Assembly: GCF_001429505.1 (NCBI RefSeq)
Contig: NZ_LMJW01000022.1
Coordinates: 264,175 to 318,562 of the forward strand
DNA length: 54,388 nucleotides
Direction: 5' to 3'
Source: Allobosea sp. Root483D1
GTDB taxonomy: Bacteria > Pseudomonadota > Alphaproteobacteria > Rhizobiales > Beijerinckiaceae
Position numbers and translations under genes: made by a program. Positions 27,467-34,491 of the stretch are shown here, one piece after another. Under the pieces are notes generated by a model. That model had not been told where the DNA came from and ran no database searches. It saw only the letters and a list, made by a program, of their open reading frames with translations. The stretch's first letter is position 1. The number at the start of each line of letters is the position of its first letter.

Positions 27467-28258
27467 TTATCCGCGCCGGGTCGCGGCGTAGAGCGCGATC
27501 GCCGTCGCGTTCGAGACGTTGAGGCTCTTGATTGCGCCGGGCATGTCGAGCCGGGCGAGATGGTCGCAGAGCTCGCGCGAACGCTGGCGCAGGCCCTTGC
27601 CTTCGGCGCCCATTACCAGGACGAGCGGACGGCGCAGCGGCACCTCGTCGAGCGAGACGTCGCCTTCCGAATCGAAGCCAAGCCGCAGGAAGCCGCGATC
27701 GCCGAGCTTGTCGAGCGCATCCCCCAGATTCTTCACGGCGACCAGCGGCACGTGCTCGAGCGCGCCGGAAGCCGATTTCGCCAGCACGCCGGTCGCCGCC
27801 GGCGAATGGCGGATGGTGACGATCACGGCCGCGACCGCGAAGGCCGCGGCTGAGCGCAGGATCGCCCCGACATTGTGCGGGTCGGTTATCTGGTCGAGCG
27901 CCAGCACGATCGCGTCGTCCGGCAGGCTGTCGAGATCGGGCGAGGGCAGGGGATCGCAGATAAGGTAGAGCCCCTGGTGGACGGCGTCGGGCGTCAGCAG
28001 CCGGTCGATCTGCGAAGGCCGCACCATCTCCGGCTCGATCGGCAGTTCGCCGACCTCCTCGGTCAGCCGCTTCAGCGCGTTTTCGGTGGCGAGCAGCTTG
28101 CGGAAGCGCCGCTGCGGATTGCGCAGCGCCTCGATCACCGGATGGGCGCCATAGAGGATCGCCTCGTCGATCTCGCCGGGCCGGTGCGGCGGCGGGCCGT
28201 CGCGATGCGGGCGACCGTGGCGGCTCTGGGGACGTGGGCGGGACGGGGCGGACATCAT
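27467..28258 (-). CDS. rlmB: 23S rRNA (guanosine-2'-O-)-methyltransferase RlmB
   Basis: About 263 aa, a SPOUT-class (TrmH-like) methyltransferase expected to methylate G2251 of 23S rRNA. An N-terminal basic, disordered stretch precedes the substrate-binding domain (I-L-Y-G-A-H-P-V-I-E-A-L). The catalytic knot follows: L-A-L-D-Q-I-T-D-P-H-N-V-G-A-I-L-R-S-A-A-A-F, V-L-V-M-G-A-E-G-K-G-L and S-L-N-V-S-N-A-T-A-I-A-L-Y. These are the three conserved knot motifs. An alternative specificity within the family cannot be excluded. Confidence 0.95.
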   Translation of the reverse strand: MMSAPSRPRPQSRHGRPHRDGPPPHRPGEIDEAILYGAHPVIEALRNPQRRFRKLLATENALKRLTEEVGELPIEPEMVRPSQIDRLLTPDAVHQGLYLICDPLPSPDLDSLPDDAIVLALDQITDPHNVGAILRSAAAFAVAAVIVTIRHSPAATGVLAKSASGALEHVPLVAVKNLGDALDKLGDRGFLRLGFDSEGDVSLDEVPLRRPLVLVMGAEGKGLRQRSRELCDHLARLDMPGAIKSLNVSNATAIALYAATRRG

Positions 28259-28365
28259 GGCTCCGGAAACGTGACGCCATGCCCTGCCACGGCGCGGCCG
28301 GCTTGGCCAGCCCGAAGGCCGGGAAGCGGGATTTCCATCTCATTCAACACACGGAGACAATACAG

Positions 28366-28929
28366 ATGACGAAGACAGATCGGCGCCTGTTCGTGGTGAC
28401 CGGCGGGCCCGGTGCCGGCAAGACGACCTTGCTGGCCGCTTTGGCGGCTGCAGGCCATGCCGTCGCCCCCGAGGCGGGACGGGCGATCATCCGCGACCAG
28501 CTCGCCATTGACGGGCCGGCCTTGCCCTGGCGCGACCGGGTGCTGTTCGCCGAGCTGATGCTCGGCTTCGACCTGCGGTCCCATGGCGAGGCGCAGGCGA
28601 GCGCCTCTCCGGTCTTCTTCGACCGCGGCGTTCCCGACAGCATCGGCTATCTGCGCCTCTGCGGGCTGACGGTGCCGGAGCATCTTGACCGGGCGGCGCG
28701 CGCCTTCCGCTATGCCCGCATCGTCTTCGCCGCGCCGCCCTGGCGCGAGATCTATGCGCAGGATGCCGAGCGCAAGCAGGATTTCGCCGAGGCCGAGCGC
28801 ACCTATGAGGCGGTCACCACGGCCTATCGCGATCATGGCTACGAACTGGTGGAGCTCCCGCGTGCGGATGTCGAAACGCGCGTCGCTTTTGTGCTGGGGC
28901 GCGTGCGAGGCCTCGCTTCCGGGCGGTGA
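28366..28929 (+). CDS. Small AAA/P-loop ATPase
   Basis: About 187 aa. Walker A G-G-P-G-A-G-K-T near residue 14, then F-F-D-R-G-V-P-D-S-I-G-Y, typical of the AAA_28-type small P-loop group that resembles nucleotide or nucleoside kinases. Function unknown in general. The start at 28366 puts the P-loop at the N-terminus. The next gene starts 47 nt downstream. Confidence 0.85.
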   Translation: MTKTDRRLFVVTGGPGAGKTTLLAALAAAGHAVAPEAGRAIIRDQLAIDGPALPWRDRVLFAELMLGFDLRSHGEAQASASPVFFDRGVPDSIGYLRLCGLTVPEHLDRAARAFRYARIVFAAPPWREIYAQDAERKQDFAEAERTYEAVTTAYRDHGYELVELPRADVETRVAFVLGRVRGLASGR

Positions 28930-28976
28930 CGATCCGAGCTAGGCTGAGGCTTCGCCGCAGCCCCGGGAGGCGCGTC

Positions 28977-29555
28977 ATGGCGGAGAGCTCCGAGGCCGGC
29001 ACGATGCGCTCGGGCCGGACGCTGAACCATCTCGTGCCCGGGCGCGATTGCGGCGACTGCGTCGCCTGTTGCGAAGTGCTGCGCATCGTCGATCCCGAGG
29101 TCGGCAAGCCGGCCGGCATCATGTGCCGCCACAATACCGGCAGCGGTTGCAGCATCCATGCGACGCGGCCGGAGATCTGCCGGCGCTGGTTCTGCCTGTG
29201 GCGGCGCATCGACGCGATGCCGGACGAGGCGCGGCCGGACCGGAGCGGCGTGATCTTCTGCCTGGAGGGCGAGGAGCGCCATCCGAATCCGTTCGCGCGC
29301 TTCTGCGTGGTGGCGCGGCCCGTCGGCAGCCCGCGGGCGCTGCGCAGCGGGCTGGTCAGGCAGGTCGTCGCCATGTTCGCCAGGCAGGGAGAGCTGCCGG
29401 TCTGGTTGCACCGCCATGGCGTGCGCAGCCTGGTTCACCCGCTGCCCGACCTCGCCGATGCGATCGAACGGCCGCGGGAGACCCCGTTCCAGGCCTTCGT
29501 TCCCGCTGCGCTGGCCTGGCGTCGGCGCCATCGCGCCAGCTGGCCGCAGGGCTGA
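28977..29555 (+). CDS. YkgJ-like cysteine-cluster protein
   Basis: About 192 aa. C-G-D-C-V-A-C-C near residue 22, then C-R-H-N-T-G-S-G-C and C-R-R-W-F-C-L-W, forming the cysteine-cluster pattern of YkgJ-type putative zinc- or iron-chelating proteins. No enzymatic role is established for the family. The ATG at 28977 has a strong GGGAGG 6 nt upstream, which decides against the GTG at 28926 that overlaps the previous stop. Confidence 0.8.
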   Translation: MAESSEAGTMRSGRTLNHLVPGRDCGDCVACCEVLRIVDPEVGKPAGIMCRHNTGSGCSIHATRPEICRRWFCLWRRIDAMPDEARPDRSGVIFCLEGEERHPNPFARFCVVARPVGSPRALRSGLVRQVVAMFARQGELPVWLHRHGVRSLVHPLPDLADAIERPRETPFQAFVPAALAWRRRHRASWPQG

Positions 29556-29600
29556 GTGGTCTGCCGCCACGATCGCTTGTCGTTAGATGGCTTTTAGGCG

Positions 29601-29629
29601 TTGACAGGCGGCGGCCCTCTCATCATAAG
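29601..29629 (+). promoter_or_regulatory. Promoter of tRNA-Tyr
   Basis: TTGACA (29601-29606), a 17-nt spacer, then CATAAG (29624-29629), about 80 nt before the mature tRNA. Confidence 0.5.
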
Positions 29630-29707
29630 TCCGCCCGCGCCTGCCGCCCTTCACAAAAGTGAAACAGGCGGTTGCGGCCAGCCCTTCGGGGCGGCCTGCG
29701 GCAAGGC

Positions 29708-29792
29708 GGGGGAATGTCCCGAGCGGCAAAGGGGGCGGACTGTAAATCCGCTGGCTATGCCTTCGCAGGTTCGAGTCCTGCTTCCCCCACCA
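29708..29792 (+). tRNA. tRNA-Tyr (anticodon GTA)
   Basis: Acceptor arms GGGGGAA (29708-29714) and TTCCCCC (29782-29788), then ACCA. The anticodon stem GCGGA/TCCGC encloses CTGTAAA with GTA. A long variable arm marks it as a class II tRNA, and the T-arm contains GTTCGAGTC. Confidence 0.95.
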
Positions 29793-29847
29793 CCTTGCTT
29801 TTTGAGCATTGATATCCCTCACATTTTTGAGGCGTTGCCTGCACCTG

Positions 29848-31188
29848 ATGACGAAGGTGCGGGAACCCGTGCGGACCGCGAGCAGTCCGTCTTCCCCGAA
29901 TCCGAGCGAGCTGATAGCTTCGCTGCAATGGCTATTCGGGCATGATCGCGCAGTGACAGCAAAGACCCAGGGCGGTTCTGTTGCCGCGCTCGGCGCCATC
30001 GTTGCGGGCGCCTTGATCCTGCAAGTTGCCGGCACGATCGTGAACACGGTCGTGCCGTTGCAGATGGCGGTCGCGAACCAGCCGCCGCTGCTGATCGGCC
30101 TTGTCGCCTCGGCCTATTCGTTCGGCTTCCTGATCGGCTGCTTCGTCAATCCCTCGCTCGTCCGCCGGGTCGGCCATATCCGCGGCTTTGCCGTGTTCGC
30201 CGCGCTCCAGGCCGTCTCGACGCTGAGCTTTCCGCTGTTGCCGGAGGCCTGGTGGGGACTGGCGCGGCTGGTCATGGGCCTGGCGGCGGCCGGCCACGGC
30301 ATCTGCATCGAGAGCTGGATCAGCGGCCAGGCCAGCCGGGCCCAGCGCGGCCGCATCTTCGGCATCTACCAGATTCTCAACCGCGTCGCGCTGATCGGCT
30401 CGCAGATCGGGGTCGGCTATGTCGCGATCCAGTCGCAGGACGTCTTCCTCTTCGCCAGCATGGCCTTCTCCATCGCGCTGATCCCGGTTGCGCTGACGCG
30501 GGCGAAGGGGCCCGAATCGAGCGAGATCGTCTCGGTCGGGCTGCGGACGCTGTGGCGGCAGGCGCCGGCCGCCGTCGTCGGCTGCCTCTATGTCGGCATG
30601 GTCGGCGGCCCGCTGACCAGCGTCGCCCCTGCCTACGGCATCCTCTCAGGCCTCGACCAGCGGGCGACGATCCTGCTCACGGCCGGCATCCAGATCGGCG
30701 CCCTCTTGCTGCAATGGCCGATGAGCCTGCTGGCGGACCGCGTCGCCAGCCGTCTGATCATGCTCGTCGCCACGAGCATCGTCGCGGTGGCCGCGGCTGG
30801 GCTCATGATGCTCCTGGAGGTCGATGCCGCTCATGGCCGGATCTGGCTCTTCGGCCTGTTCGCCCTGATCGGCGGCTGCAGCGTCCCGCTCTACACGGTC
30901 GCCGTCACCCACGCCTATTTCCGCATGGGTCGCGATCAGGCCGTCGGGCTCTCCGCGCAATTGCTGTTCCTCTGGGGCACGGGCTCGGCGATCGGGCCGT
31001 TGGCTGCGACCTTGCTGATGCAGCTCAGGGGCCCGCAGGGCATGCTGATCTATCTCGTCGGGCTCTCGGTCGGCGTCGCCATCTACATCGCGCTGCGGCT
31101 CTCGCGGAATCCGTCGCCGCCATTGGTCGAAGGCGAGCGTGGCGCCACCGGGCCGACGATCCCGGATATCGAGATGACCAAGCGCTAG
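29848..31188 (+). CDS. MFS transporter
   Basis: About 446 aa from ATG 29848. The first membrane helix begins only near residue 40 (A-L-G-A-I-V-A-G-A-L-I-L-Q-V-A-G), so the GTG at 29953 is a plausible alternative start. Twelve hydrophobic segments fit. An early G-F-L-I-G-C-F loop and R-R-V-G-H-I-R-G-F follow the YcaD-like MFS branch, as does E-S-W-I in the middle. The substrate is unknown. The gene follows tRNA-Tyr closely and may be read through from it. Confidence 0.85.
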   Translation: MTKVREPVRTASSPSSPNPSELIASLQWLFGHDRAVTAKTQGGSVAALGAIVAGALILQVAGTIVNTVVPLQMAVANQPPLLIGLVASAYSFGFLIGCFVNPSLVRRVGHIRGFAVFAALQAVSTLSFPLLPEAWWGLARLVMGLAAAGHGICIESWISGQASRAQRGRIFGIYQILNRVALIGSQIGVGYVAIQSQDVFLFASMAFSIALIPVALTRAKGPESSEIVSVGLRTLWRQAPAAVVGCLYVGMVGGPLTSVAPAYGILSGLDQRATILLTAGIQIGALLLQWPMSLLADRVASRLIMLVATSIVAVAAAGLMMLLEVDAAHGRIWLFGLFALIGGCSVPLYTVAVTHAYFRMGRDQAVGLSAQLLFLWGTGSAIGPLAATLLMQLRGPQGMLIYLVGLSVGVAIYIALRLSRNPSPPLVEGERGATGPTIPDIEMTKR

Positions 31189-31208
31189 ACTAGCAGTGCC
31201 AGATCTGA

Positions 31209-31331
31209 TCAGGGCTCGGGCAAAAGCAGGGCCAGAATACCAGCGCTGTGGATCAGCAACGCCAGCCGCAGCGGAATGGCGGAGATGATCTCGGTCCTGA
31301 ACGGACAGTAGAGCTCGCCGAGTTCGGACAT
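31209..31331 (-). CDS. Putative 40-aa membrane miniprotein
   Basis: An unreported short frame on the minus strand. It starts at ATG 31331 with GGGGGAA about 6 nt before. It reads M-S-E-L-G-E-L-Y-C-P, then a hydrophobic C-terminal helix (L-R-L-A-L-L-I-H-S-A-G-I-L-A-L-L-L). No family is recognised. A CCCCC-A-TT-T-GGGGG palindrome lies about 48 nt upstream, and a second miniprotein gene starts divergently at 31489. Confidence 0.5.
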   Translation of the reverse strand: MSELGELYCPFRTEIISAIPLRLALLIHSAGILALLLPEP

Positions 31332-31378
31332 GTCGTTTCCCCCAGCAAATCCGTATCAGCGCTGAGGTCGGCCATCGC

Positions 31379-31392
31379 CCCCCATTTGGGGG
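31379..31392. promoter_or_regulatory. CCCCCATTTGGGGG palindrome, copy 1
   Basis: Arms CCCCCA/TGGGGG around TT. It sits about 48 nt upstream of the minus-strand miniprotein start. Copies at 31427-31440 and 41413-41426 have the same arms in the other orientation. Probably an operator. I do not recognise the cognate protein. Confidence 0.45.
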
Positions 31393-31426
31393 CTTGAGGC
31401 TCGATGACTCGAAATTTGTTCTTTCG

Positions 31427-31440
31427 CCCCCAAATGGGGG
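31427..31440. promoter_or_regulatory. CCCCCAAATGGGGG palindrome, copy 2
   Basis: Exact reverse complement of copy 1, located 48 nt upstream of the plus-strand miniprotein at 31489. Confidence 0.45.
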
Positions 31441-31488
31441 GAGCCGGCTGGCGCCGCCTCGCTACATTTGCCGCCGGGGAGAGGGTTC

Positions 31489-31626
31489 ATGGGGATCGCG
31501 CTTTTCAGTACGGCAGTGGCTGCTGCCGGCGCTCTGGCCTTCGGCACGCTCACCGGAGGGGCGGCGCTCGGCCTGTTCATCGGCGCGGCGATCTGGCTCG
31601 GCCAGCGCGCCTTGAGAGACATATGA
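31489..31626 (+). CDS. Putative 45-aa membrane miniprotein
   Basis: A short frame from ATG 31489 with GGGGAGAGGG just upstream. The product is almost entirely hydrophobic and glycine/alanine-rich, with one or two membrane-spanning stretches (A-A-A-G-A-L-A-F-G and A-L-G-L-F-I-G-A-A-I-W-L-G) and a basic end (Q-R-A-L-R-D-I). No family recognised. Divergent from the 40-aa frame and sharing its palindromic upstream motif. Confidence 0.5.
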   Translation: MGIALFSTAVAAAGALAFGTLTGGAALGLFIGAAIWLGQRALRDI

Positions 31627-31691
31627 ACTCGCGCGCACGCTTCTCGGTACACTCATCAGGTGGATGAGGCGATCTTCTTCGCCGGGATGGG

Positions 31692-31720
31692 TTGACACTG
31701 ACCGGTCCGATGCGGAATTT
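31692..31720 (+). promoter_or_regulatory. Promoter of tRNA-Gly
   Basis: Perfect TTGACA at 31692-31697, with a weak GAATTT -10 after 17 nt, ending 12 nt before the tRNA. Confidence 0.4.
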
Positions 31721-31731
31721 GGCGGCCCGGC

Positions 31732-31805
31732 GCGGGTGTAGCTCAATGGTAGAGCAGCAGCCTTCCAAGCTGAATACGAGGGTTCGATTCCCTCCACCCG
31801 CTCCA
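31732..31805 (+). tRNA. tRNA-Gly (anticodon TCC)
   Basis: Acceptor arms GCGGGTG (31732-31738) and CACCCGC (31795-31801), then TCCA with an encoded CCA. The anticodon loop CTTCCAA contains TCC; the T-arm has GGTTCGATTCC. Confidence 0.95.
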
Positions 31806-32139
31806 ATCGCCTCATGCCTTTCGTGGCGCGAAGCGCCAGGGCGTCGGCCCGTCATCGGCATCTCCACAAGCCAGAGCATTCCCCGGTCTGCACATGGCAT
31901 CGGGCGAGGCCGGTCATCGATTCTTGCCCCGGTCATAATCGTGGCCAGATTGCGGCGCGCTGCGGGTAGCAAAGCCGCAAGCTGATCTGCTAGGTTCTGG
32001 GGGGAATAGCGGTGATCTGCCTGCTGATCTGGCCGGTCACTACGGATAATCTCGCGGAAGCGCGCGAAAATCGGACTGACGGACGCAAGCCCGCCACGCG
32101 GTGCTGGACATATTTCCGCCGCAAGACAGGAGAAATGCC
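31806..32139. other. Gene-free spacer
   Basis: There is no supported gene between tRNA-Gly and the small secreted protein gene. Open frames on both strands lack protein character. The last part carries AGGAG at 32128-32132, the ribosome binding site of the next gene. Confidence 0.4.
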
Positions 32140-32388
32140 ATGCTCAAGATAGCAATCGCCGCAGCGGGCTTCGCTGTTCTCAGCCTCGCGGCGGCTCCGG
32201 CCTTCGCCCAGGGCAAGAAGGGCAAGGACGAGTTCCTCGGCGTCGATCTCGACACCGGCCGCACCTATTACGATGGCCGCAACGACGGCAAATACTGCCT
32301 CTACAAGACGGTGCGGGTGTTCAACCGCTACTCCGGCTACTACGAGAACCGGCGTGTGCGTCGCTGTGGCCGCGGCCTCTATATGTGA
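32140..32388 (+). CDS. Small secreted protein, C-X22-C type
   Basis: About 82 aa. Signal peptide ends at A-P-A-F-A-Q (near residue 23). The mature part contains C-L-Y-K-T-V-R-V-F-N-R, then G-Y-Y and a second Cys 23 residues after the first. AGGAG precedes the ATG by 7 nt. The same core, with identical spacing, appears in the next gene, so the two are diverged tandem paralogues. Function unknown; a disulfide in the periplasm is likely. Confidence 0.75.
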   Translation: MLKIAIAAAGFAVLSLAAAPAFAQGKKGKDEFLGVDLDTGRTYYDGRNDGKYCLYKTVRVFNRYSGYYENRRVRRCGRGLYM

Positions 32389-32397
32389 GGGGCTGAC

Positions 32398-32622
32398 ATG
32401 ACCCGTATCGCCAAGTTCATCATCGCTCTCGGCCTTGCGTCGGCAGCAGCGGCCTGCGGCCCGACCGTCGTCGCCGATCCCAACGGCCGTCTCATCAACA
32501 CCGGGCTGGTGCAGGACGGCGACTGCCTGACGCGCACCGTCATGGTCTATGACCGGGAGCTCGGCTACGAGCGCGCGGTCGAGCAGCAATTCTGCGGCGG
32601 GCGCGCCCGCATCGCGCGCTGA
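32398..32622 (+). CDS. Small lipoprotein, C-X22-C type
   Basis: About 74 aa. The signal peptide ends A-A-A-A-C-G-P, a lipobox, so it should be a lipoprotein. The core C-L-T-R-T-V-M-V-Y-D-R, G-Y-E and the second Cys match the upstream protein in position. It starts 10 nt after that gene's stop and is followed by a strong terminator, so the two form a small operon. Confidence 0.75.
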   Translation: MTRIAKFIIALGLASAAAACGPTVVADPNGRLINTGLVQDGDCLTRTVMVYDRELGYERAVEQQFCGGRARIAR

Positions 32623-32628
32623 TACCGC

Positions 32629-32668
32629 AGGCCCCGCGTCCATGGTGGAGGCGGGGCCTCCGTTTTTT
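32629..32668 (+). terminator. Intrinsic terminator
   Basis: AGGCCCCGC (32629-32637) pairs with GCGGGGCCT (32651-32659), followed by six T at 32663-32668. It closes the small lipoprotein operon. Confidence 0.9.
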
Positions 32669-32724
32669 GCTAGATCATCGCGCGTCGAACGGACGCGATC
32701 ACGATGATCTACCATATTGTTATT

Positions 32725-32769
32725 GCATCGGATTCTTCCGAAAGTGGATTCCACTTTTCGGTCCGATGC
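32725..32769. repeat. Dispersed palindromic element, copy 2
   Basis: GCATCGGA (32725-32732) pairs with TCCGATGC (32762-32769); inside it, GAAAGTGGA faces TCCACTTTTC. Same general type as the elements at 18477, 40331 and 54280. Confidence 0.6.
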
Positions 32770-32811
32770 CATAGGGTTCGGTGAATCGTTCGGTCGTCCC
32801 GGAGAGAACCC

Positions 32812-33018
32812 GTGCCCAGGCTCTGCAAGTTCACCTCGCCCAGCGACGGCAAGCCCGTCTACGTCAATCCCGACCAGGTCAGCGTCGTCTACACCTTCAA
32901 GGGCCAGCCACCCGACACGATCATCGCCTTCGGCAAGGACTTCCAGCTCGGCGTGAAGGAAAGCCTGGAAGAGACTGTCAGGATTCTCGAAAGCGTCACC
33001 GGGGATGCCGGGCGCTGA
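32812..33018 (+). CDS. Small hypothetical protein, FlbD-like pattern
   Basis: About 68 aa from GTG 32812, with GGAGAG 5 nt upstream. V-Y-V-N-P-D-Q-V, then P-P-D-T-I-I-A-F-G and V-K-E-S-L-E-E-T-V, recall the FlbD family (I-x-V-N-x-x-x-I, P-D-T-x-I-x-L, V-x-E-S). The resemblance is weak and no flagellar genes are near. Cytoplasmic, no signal peptide. Confidence 0.65.
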   Translation: MPRLCKFTSPSDGKPVYVNPDQVSVVYTFKGQPPDTIIAFGKDFQLGVKESLEETVRILESVTGDAGR

Positions 33019-33101
33019 CAGCCTGAACCGGCGCAGCCGTTTCCCCATCGCTGCCGGATTGTCGCCCCAAAGCAGCCATGCGGCGCTTCCATCCTCGCGC
33101 C

Positions 33102-33335
33102 ATGAGGATCATCGCCGCATCAGCACTCACCCTGGCTCTCGGCGCTTGCGCCACCACGCCGGACCCGATCGTCGAGGACCGTTCGCGCTGCGACGCCTAT
33201 GGCTTCCAGCGCGGTACCGACGCCTACGCCAACTGCGTCATGACGCAGGATCGTGATCGTGAGCGTCGTTACGACCGCCAGGCCGGGCAGCGACCCTCCC
33301 GCGCCGAGCGATCTTACGGGTCCAGCGAAGAATAG
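33102..33335 (+). CDS. Small lipoprotein
   Basis: About 77 aa. Lipobox L-G-A-C-A-T-T near residue 15, then C-D-A-Y-G-F and A-N-C-V-M-T-Q, with a charged Arg/Asp/Gln-rich tail. Such lipoproteins are common and uncharacterised in Rhizobiales. I start at 33102 because the signal peptide begins there. Confidence 0.75.
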   Translation: MRIIAASALTLALGACATTPDPIVEDRSRCDAYGFQRGTDAYANCVMTQDRDRERRYDRQAGQRPSRAERSYGSSEE

Positions 33336-33426
33336 CTCTCGGTCTCGGGTTTGCCATCCGGCTGGCGCGGCTGCGGGTTTCCGCTCCTGCCCGCTTCCGG
33401 CTGCTCGAGACTGTTCAGTCAGAGCC

Positions 33427-33930
33427 ATGATCCATGCTTCGCAGCTCGAGACGGCCCGGCTCGTCGTCAGGCCCTTCTGGCAGGCCGACGCATCGCTGCT
33501 GGTCGCTCTTTTCGCCGATCCGGAGGTCCATCGCTTCGTCGATGACGGGCAGGCGCTCGCGCCTGATGTCGCGGCGCTCTGGGTCGGGCGCTCGGCGGCC
33601 AATCTCGAACGCTTCGGATACGGCACCGGCGCCGTGATCGAGCGCGCCAGCGGCGAGCTGATCGGCTGGGCCGGCTTTGCGCGGCCGGGCGATGGCTCGC
33701 AGGAGGTGATCTACGGTCTCCGGAGAGCAAGCTGGGGCAGGGGGCTGGGGAAGGAGCTGCTCGCCGGCCTCGTCGCCTTCGCCGCGCAGCGCGGCATCTC
33801 GCCGGTCAGGGCGACGGTCGATCCTGGCAACTGGGCCTCGGTGCATCTCTTGCGGCGGGCGGGATTCGTGCTGGCCGAACAGGCATATCGCGGCGATACC
33901 GCGGCCGATCTCTATCTGCATGGCGGTTGA
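33427..33930 (+). CDS. GNAT acetyltransferase, RimJ/RimL-like
   Basis: About 167 aa. L-E-T-A-R-L-V-V-R-P-F at the start is typical of the RimJ/RimL branch. The acetyl-CoA loop R-A-S-W-G-R-G-L-G-K-E-L-L and N-W-A-S-V-H-L-L-R-R-A-G-F follow. The substrate (a protein N-terminus or a small amine) is unknown. Monocistronic. Confidence 0.9.
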   Translation: MIHASQLETARLVVRPFWQADASLLVALFADPEVHRFVDDGQALAPDVAALWVGRSAANLERFGYGTGAVIERASGELIGWAGFARPGDGSQEVIYGLRRASWGRGLGKELLAGLVAFAAQRGISPVRATVDPGNWASVHLLRRAGFVLAEQAYRGDTAADLYLHGG

Positions 33931-34173
33931 GCGGTCCGCGCGCCCGAAAAAGCAGGATGTTGCTCTCGGCGGGCCGAATCGCAGTTCATTTTTCTCCGAA
34001 ACGCGGTTCTGGCGCGTGCTCCCTTCGCCGACGGCCGGCCGCTGGCCGCGAAAGTGGGCCGCCATGCACCGATCGCAGGCTCGGCCGGTGCCGCGCCGGT
34101 TGGGCTTTGCGGCGAAGACGGCTACTGATCGCTCGGCCGCTGGGCGGCTTCGCCATCAGGGGCCGGCAGGACG

Positions 34174-34488
34174 ATGATACTCGACGAGCGTACCTACGCC
34201 ATCAAGCCCGCGCATGTGCGCGACTATCTCGACCTCTACGTCGCCGAGGGGATGGAGCTGCAGATCTCCCATCTCGGCCATCTGATCGGCTGGTTCACCA
34301 CCGACACAGGCGTCGTCAACGAGGTCGTGCATATGTGGCGCTTCGAGGATGCCGGCGATCGCGAGCGCCGGCGCGCCGCGATGGAGGCCGATCCGCGCTG
34401 GCAGGTCTTCCGCGCCAAGGCGGCCCCTTACGTGCTCGAGATGCGCAGCCGGATCCTCAGGCCGACGCATTTCTCGCCGCTGCGCTAG
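34174..34488 (+). CDS. NIPSNAP-family protein
   Basis: About 104 aa, one dimeric alpha-beta barrel domain. D-E-R-T-Y-A-I-K-P at the start, H-M-W-R-F-E-D in the middle and S-R-I-L-R-P-T at the end are NIPSNAP features. The family often sits beside catabolic or transport genes and its activity is not established. It is placed directly before the TRAP transporter genes, 3 nt from the next possible start. Confidence 0.88.
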   Translation: MILDERTYAIKPAHVRDYLDLYVAEGMELQISHLGHLIGWFTTDTGVVNEVVHMWRFEDAGDRERRRAAMEADPRWQVFRAKAAPYVLEMRSRILRPTHFSPLR

Positions 34489-34491
34489 CTG

